56,326 bases of DNA from Desulfotruncus alcoholivorax DSM 16058. Lineage in GTDB: Bacteria; Bacillota; Desulfotomaculia; Desulfotomaculales; Desulfallaceae. The stretch spans positions 1 to 56,326 of the forward strand of contig NZ_AUMW01000025.1 in NCBI RefSeq assembly GCF_000430885.1. The letters run 5' to 3'. The notes beneath the pieces were generated by a model. That model was not told the DNA's origin, searched no databases, and was given only the letters and a program-made list of their open reading frames with translations. Positions 52,883 to 56,326 of this stretch are shown piece by piece (the stretch's first letter is position 1; every line of letters starts with the position of its first letter). A program made the position numbers and the translations under genes.

Positions 52883-52952
52883 TTTGTACATATCCCATTA
52901 ATTAACAAATATGCTAATGTTTGAATAAGGTGTTACGGAAGGGGGTTCTCTG

Positions 52953-53699
52953 ATGAATAAGATTGTTATTGATCCCGGTCATGGTGGTTCTGACCCGGGT
53001 GCTGTTTATAAAGGTTATTACGAGAAAAATTTTACCCTTGAAATAGCACAATCTGCAGTTGATTTTTTGGAAAAGATATATGATGCAGAAATTTATCTGA
53101 CTAGAAAAGCTGATGAATCATCTGGCTTATCAGAGAGGTCAGTTTTTGCAAATAATCTTAAAGCAGATTTATTTGTGTCCATCCACATTAATGCGGGCGG
53201 AGGAACTGGCTTTGAAAGTTACATTTATACCAACGCCGGTTCAAAAACCAAGGCAATACAAAACAAAATTCATGATTTTTTATCCCAATTCTATAAATCT
53301 CAAGGCTTTTCGGATAGAGGAGAAAAAAAAGCTAACTTTTCAGTACTCAGGAACACTAAGATGCCTGCAGTATTGCTTGAAAATTTATTTATAGACAATC
53401 CCAAAGATTTGGCTCAGCTCCTGCGCCCGGGTTTTATCCAATCGCTAGGGGTTATAATTGGAGAAGGAATTGCCAAAGCGGCAGATTTAACTCCAAAGTC
53501 CATAACTGCGCCAGATCAACAGCCAAAGCCCGACCCGTCACCCCCGGCTCCTGCTCCCACCTGGAAGCCGGAAGAGGAAATAGAACGTTTAAAGAATGAA
53601 GGGTTAATTGCTAATAAGCATTCACCAAATGATTTGGTAAACTGGGGCGAATTTGCGGCAGTAATTAACCGGTTGCTGGGGAAGATATCCAATAGGTAA
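52953..53699 (+). CDS. N-acetylmuramoyl-L-alanine amidase, CwlD-like, without signal peptide
   Basis: A 248-aa Amidase_3 enzyme: VIDPGHGGSDPGAVYKGYYE at the very N-terminus (zinc His), ADLFVSIHINAGGG and AVLLENLFIDNPKD. There is no signal peptide, unlike CwlD, which is typical of mother-cell or phage-type amidases. After a Pro-rich linker (PDPSPPAPAP) the C-terminus (EEIERLKNEGLIANKHSPND, LVNWGEFAAVINRLL) resembles the SLH-like tail of autolysins. ATG 52953 with GGAAGGGGG upstream. Possibly a prophage remnant; no other phage gene is near. Confidence 0.88.
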   Translation: MNKIVIDPGHGGSDPGAVYKGYYEKNFTLEIAQSAVDFLEKIYDAEIYLTRKADESSGLSERSVFANNLKADLFVSIHINAGGGTGFESYIYTNAGSKTKAIQNKIHDFLSQFYKSQGFSDRGEKKANFSVLRNTKMPAVLLENLFIDNPKDLAQLLRPGFIQSLGVIIGEGIAKAADLTPKSITAPDQQPKPDPSPPAPAPTWKPEEEIERLKNEGLIANKHSPNDLVNWGEFAAVINRLLGKISNR

Positions 53700-53868
53700 A
53701 GCCATAAAAGACTTTCTCCAAGGTTCATTTTTCCAGCTATCCATCCTTGGCTGTACAGTTTGCATTAAAGCTATTAGTCTTTTTTTAATACATAAATAGT
53801 CCGGTTCTTTTAGAAACCGTGTAGAACGATGACCTTCCAATTATTGAAGACGATACCTTTGGCGAACT

Positions 53869-53894
53869 AGGCTATGTGAAAATTCACATAGCCT
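53869..53894. terminator. Large palindromic hairpin
   Basis: AGGCTATGTGAA (53869-53880) and its exact complement (53883-53894) with an AA centre, then TAGGGTTGTTTT. It lies between two convergent genes and may serve both. Confidence 0.5.
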
Positions 53895-53954
53895 TAGGGT
53901 TGTTTTACCCGCTTGTTGAAGAGTGATGCATTTAAATTTTGTTTTACAATGCGG

Positions 53955-54836
53955 TTAATTGATTACCATCCTGGCGTCCAGGGCGATGCACTCTTCCGGC
54001 TTTACCAGCAAGGGGTTGATGTCCACTTCGGTAATCTCAGGCCGGCTGCAAAGTAATTCGCCCAGCTTTACGATGCATTGGGCTAAAGCTTCAATATTGC
54101 CTGGTTTTTTGCTCCGGGCGCCGGAAATAATTTTGTATGATTTGGTTTCTTTAATCATTTCAACGGCTTCCTTGTGGGTAACTGGGACTATTCGGAACAC
54201 CACGTCCCGCATAATCTCTGCATAAATACCGCCCATTCCATAAACCAGCACCGGCCCGAACTGCGGATCCCTTTTACCACCCAGGATAACTTCTGTGCCT
54301 TCGCTTTCAGATTTCTGGAGTAGAATGCCTTCAACCCTGGCTCCAGGCGCTTTTATTCTGATAGCTTCCATCATTTCCCGGTATGCCTGGATTAATTCAG
54401 CTTCAGACTTAATATCCAGCTTCACGCCACCGGCATCGGATTTGTGAGTTATGTCCGGAGAAGAAATTTTCAGCACAACCGGATAACCGATTTCGCCCCC
54501 CAGTTTTAGCGCCTCGTCTACCGAACTGGCCAGCCTGCGATTAACAACCGGTATTCCGCAGTTTTCAATGATATCCAATGCCTTTTCATTTAGTGTGATG
54601 GGAGCACTACCGGCTGTACAGGGTTTTAGATTAACGATACCGGCTGGCGTTAATGTTACTGTTTCATATTTTTTATTTTTAATCATGTTATGGTACTTGT
54701 AAAGCTCTGACAGACAATACATTGCGTCCTCAGGGGACCCGCCCGGTCTCGTTAAATTTTGCAGCGTATTTTTGCTTGTGGGGGCCGAAAAACCACATTG
54801 CTGTTGGCTTGTCCGGGTGTCTTGCTGCTGTTTCAT
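53955..54836 (-). CDS. ADP-forming acyl-CoA synthetase, beta (ATP-grasp) part, frameshifted from the alpha part
   Basis: From about 54732 to the stop the frame encodes an ATP-grasp domain of acetate-CoA ligase (ADP-forming): GGEIGYPVVLKISSPDITHK, SDAGGVKLDIKSEAEL, VILGGKRDPQFGPVLVYGMG and ITEVDINPLLVKPEECIALD. The 30 or so residues before 54732 in this frame are only the out-of-frame reading of the alpha gene. No start codon with a Shine-Dalgarno exists at the real boundary. Normally alpha and beta form one chain of about 700 residues in this group; here a +1 shift at CCC-TGA separates them. The intact enzyme makes ATP from acyl-CoA, ADP and phosphate. Confidence 0.8.
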   Translation of the reverse strand: MKQQQDTRTSQQQCGFSAPTSKNTLQNLTRPGGSPEDAMYCLSELYKYHNMIKNKKYETVTLTPAGIVNLKPCTAGSAPITLNEKALDIIENCGIPVVNRRLASSVDEALKLGGEIGYPVVLKISSPDITHKSDAGGVKLDIKSEAELIQAYREMMEAIRIKAPGARVEGILLQKSESEGTEVILGGKRDPQFGPVLVYGMGGIYAEIMRDVVFRIVPVTHKEAVEMIKETKSYKIISGARSKKPGNIEALAQCIVKLGELLCSRPEITEVDINPLLVKPEECIALDARMVIN

Positions 54837-56073
54837 TGATTGTGTCTACTATATTAAGCGGGTCTTCAGCCGGGTCAAGGTAGGCCGGTGTAATGCATAA
54901 AACTGCGTCTACCCCTTGATCGGCCAGTACACCGTCCAGAGCCAGGGAAACTATTTTATGATATCCCTTGGCCATTCCCGCAGGCCAAATATCAGCGGGA
55001 TTTCCGGCCCTCATCCATTCAGGGAAAACTTCCTCCAGCAAGGCAATCGTTTCGGGTGCGTAACCGGCGGTTTCCAGTCCATACTTGCAGCAGGCGTCCA
55101 CTGCCATGATTCCTGCGCCGCCGCTGATGGTTATTACGCCGATTCTTTTGCCAGCCATGTTATGGTAAGTCCATAGAGTTCGATTTAAATTTGCCAGGCG
55201 GGAAGCTTCCGTTACCCTGATAACGCCACTTTGGTTAAAAGCTGCAGAAAAAACTTCGTCCTCACCTGCCAGCGATCCGCTATGGGAGCTGGCGGCACGG
55301 GACCCTTCCTCGCTGCTGCCGGTTTTCAGAGCCAGCACAGGTTTTAAGGGGGTGATTTTACGGGCCGCCTCCATGAACCGGCGCCCGTCCTGCAAGCCCT
55401 CTATATGTAAATTAATTACTTTTATCAAGGGGTTTTGGGCCATGTATTCCATGCATTCGGCAAACCCGACGTCCGAGGTGTTGCCGATATCAACGCCTAT
55501 TCCTATGCCGCCGGTAAAGTCTTTGGCCGCTGCCAGAAAGATTCCGGACTGGCAGATAAATCCCACGGGGTTGGTGCTGGTGGTAAACTCCAAGAAAGCG
55601 GATTTAAAGTTAATAAAATTATTGATCACACCCAAGGTGTTTGGTCCCACCACTTTTGTTGCGGTACCTTTTACGGCCTCAACAATTTCGTTATGCATCC
55701 GCTGGCCCGCTTCGTCATCCGCGTCTGAAAAGCCCTGAGTAATAACTATTACTGCAGGGATGCCTTTTTCGACACACTGTCTGACCACTTCGGGGACGGC
55801 TGAACGCGGTGTTGAAATAATGGCCAGGTCAATGGGGTGGCTGATTTCTTTTACCGAGCGGTAAGCCGGGACACCAAGGATGCTGCCGCCCCGGGGATTA
55901 ACGGGATATATTGTACCGCGGTAACCGCTGTTCAATATTTGTTCCAGCACGTTAAAAGTTCCCGGCCCGGTACGGGATGAAACTCCAACCAGCGCTACTG
56001 ACTGCGGGTTAAAAAAAGATTCAAGACTGGTGTTATCTGTCGGTTCTTCCGCACTTTTGGTGCTAATTAGCAA
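54730..56073 (-). CDS. ADP-forming acyl-CoA synthetase, alpha (CoA-binding) part
   Basis: 447 aa. Residues 20-150 form the CoA-binding Rossmann domain (NPQSVALVGVSSRTGPGTFN, YPVNPRGGSILGVPAYRSVK), followed by the succinyl-CoA-ligase-like domain (GFICQSGIFLAAAKDFTGGI, DIGNTSDVGFAECMEYMAQN, SSHSGSLAGEDEVFSAAFNQ with the phospho-His in SHSG) and a third subdomain. It ends KFNETGRVP-TGA, where homologous fused enzymes continue into the ATP-grasp half. TTG 56073 is the likely start. Reading +1 at CCC-TGA (54735-54730) joins it to the beta part. Confidence 0.85.
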   Translation of the reverse strand: MLISTKSAEEPTDNTSLESFFNPQSVALVGVSSRTGPGTFNVLEQILNSGYRGTIYPVNPRGGSILGVPAYRSVKEISHPIDLAIISTPRSAVPEVVRQCVEKGIPAVIVITQGFSDADDEAGQRMHNEIVEAVKGTATKVVGPNTLGVINNFINFKSAFLEFTTSTNPVGFICQSGIFLAAAKDFTGGIGIGVDIGNTSDVGFAECMEYMAQNPLIKVINLHIEGLQDGRRFMEAARKITPLKPVLALKTGSSEEGSRAASSHSGSLAGEDEVFSAAFNQSGVIRVTEASRLANLNRTLWTYHNMAGKRIGVITISGGAGIMAVDACCKYGLETAGYAPETIALLEEVFPEWMRAGNPADIWPAGMAKGYHKIVSLALDGVLADQGVDAVLCITPAYLDPAEDPLNIVDTINETAARHPDKPTAMWFFGPHKQKYAAKFNETGRVP

Positions 56074-56108
56074 TGTTTATCCGCAAAGGGAAACAAGTTT
56101 TTTCGGAT

Positions 56109-56326
56109 TTATAAAGCAAGGAGAACCCGTTTGCGAAGTAAATCAAACTTTGCCCTGCCAAACATTAAGCGTTTAATTAGTTTTAAACGATTATTGATTC
56201 CTTCTACAGGCCCTTGGCTCCATGACTCAGTCAAGCCAGCAAAGATAGCAGCATAATCTTTATTTAGAGAAACGGCAAAACTCTTGAGTTCAGGAATCCC
56301 GCTTTTATGTACGGCATTCAACCATG
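56109..56326 (-). mobile_element. ISL3-family transposase, C-terminal end (cut by window edge)
   Basis: About 72 residues, open at the window border: WLNAVHKSGIPELKSFAVSL, NKDYAAIFAGLTESWSQGPV, EGINNRLKLIKRLMFGRAKF, DLLRKRVLLAL-stop. The W-S-x-G-P-V-E-G-x-N-x-R-L-K-x-I-K-R-x-M-F-G-R-A signature is diagnostic of ISL3 (Transposase_12) DDE enzymes; the final catalytic Glu is in VEG. Whether the element is intact cannot be seen. Confidence 0.88.

Noticed and set aside
52953-53699. Prophage
   Set aside because: The signal-less amidase could be an endolysin, but no capsid, tail, portal, integrase or holin gene is nearby.
53840-53935. Open stretch reading LGYVKIHIALGLFYPLVEE
   Set aside because: Only about 33 codons, a stop just in front, no start or ribosome-binding site, and it spans the 12-bp palindrome; too little to call a gene remnant.

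Overview
The window looks like a chromosomal segment of an anaerobic, spore-forming, low-to-mid GC Firmicute, most probably a Desulfotomaculum/Pelotomaculum-type member of the former Peptococcaceae. The evidence is a Wood-Ljungdahl CO dehydrogenase next to acetyl-CoA synthase, many spore genes (cotJABC, spoVAC-AD-AE, a YhcN/YlaJ lipoprotein, YjcZ- and SpoVB-like proteins), molybdopterin enzymes, acyl-CoA dehydrogenases, a CIRCE-controlled groESL operon, and frequent TTG/GTG starts behind strong Shine-Dalgarno sequences. The species assignment is inference.

Layout. 1-2161: start of acsB and all of acsA, minus strand, behind a long regulatory gap with a perfect 28-bp palindrome. 2487-4695: an orphan gene under a CRP/FNR-type operator, a truncated aminotransferase, a displaced ylxP-like gene and a DMT permease. 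4905-7243: polar amino-acid ABC importer. 7541-8699: orphan acuA and an unknown gene. 8921-18230: molybdenum block with a molybdopterin oxidoreductase, MoaD-like protein, a 59-aa small protein, two MoeA proteins (one fused to a periplasmic-binding-type domain), FdhD and MogA. 18424-20650: groESL. 20723-24000: a broken coiled-coil gene, cysK, a second DMT permease, ogt and intergenic repeats. 24088-26200: SpoVB/MOP flippase, then a gene-free stretch of about 430 nt dense in hairpins and closed by a terminator, the best candidate here for an undescribed structured RNA. 26195-32648: a HisKA-like small protein, a ComEC-like MBL lipoprotein with DUF3006, and a fatty-acid activation/oxidation cluster (two acyl-CoA dehydrogenases, one acyl-CoA ligase, one XRE regulator). 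32704-34903: a REC-PAS-PAS kinase whose receiver has Asn at the phosphoacceptor position, and an unknown protein.

35039-40511: cotJABC, an amidase-GerMN-deacetylase fusion, SOD, VanW protein and tRNA-Thr(CGT). 40810-43577: small HisKA-like paralogue, cNMP-binding/DUF2225 protein, UspA and a DegV pseudogene. 43850-49221: a spore membrane locus: YjcZ-like peptide, DUF1657, DUF1657, DUF421-DUF1657 (2Duf-like), SpoVAC, SpoVAD, SpoVAE, an IS110 relic, then the YhcN/YlaJ lipoprotein. This has the content of the spoVA2mob operon known to raise spore heat resistance in Bacillus, here apparently split by the IS relic. 49242-53699: small proteins, a PHP phosphoesterase, cell-wall proteins and a CwlD-like amidase. 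53955-56326: an ADP-forming acyl-CoA synthetase broken, or recoded, at a CCC-TGA site, then the tail of an ISL3 transposase leaving the window.

Taken together the genes serve acetogenic/CO metabolism, Mo-enzyme maturation, acyl-CoA metabolism and spore building. Decayed genes are scattered through the second half, and the two IS traces lie in its last 9 kb. All functional calls rest on reading the translated sequences and family knowledge; no database search was run.
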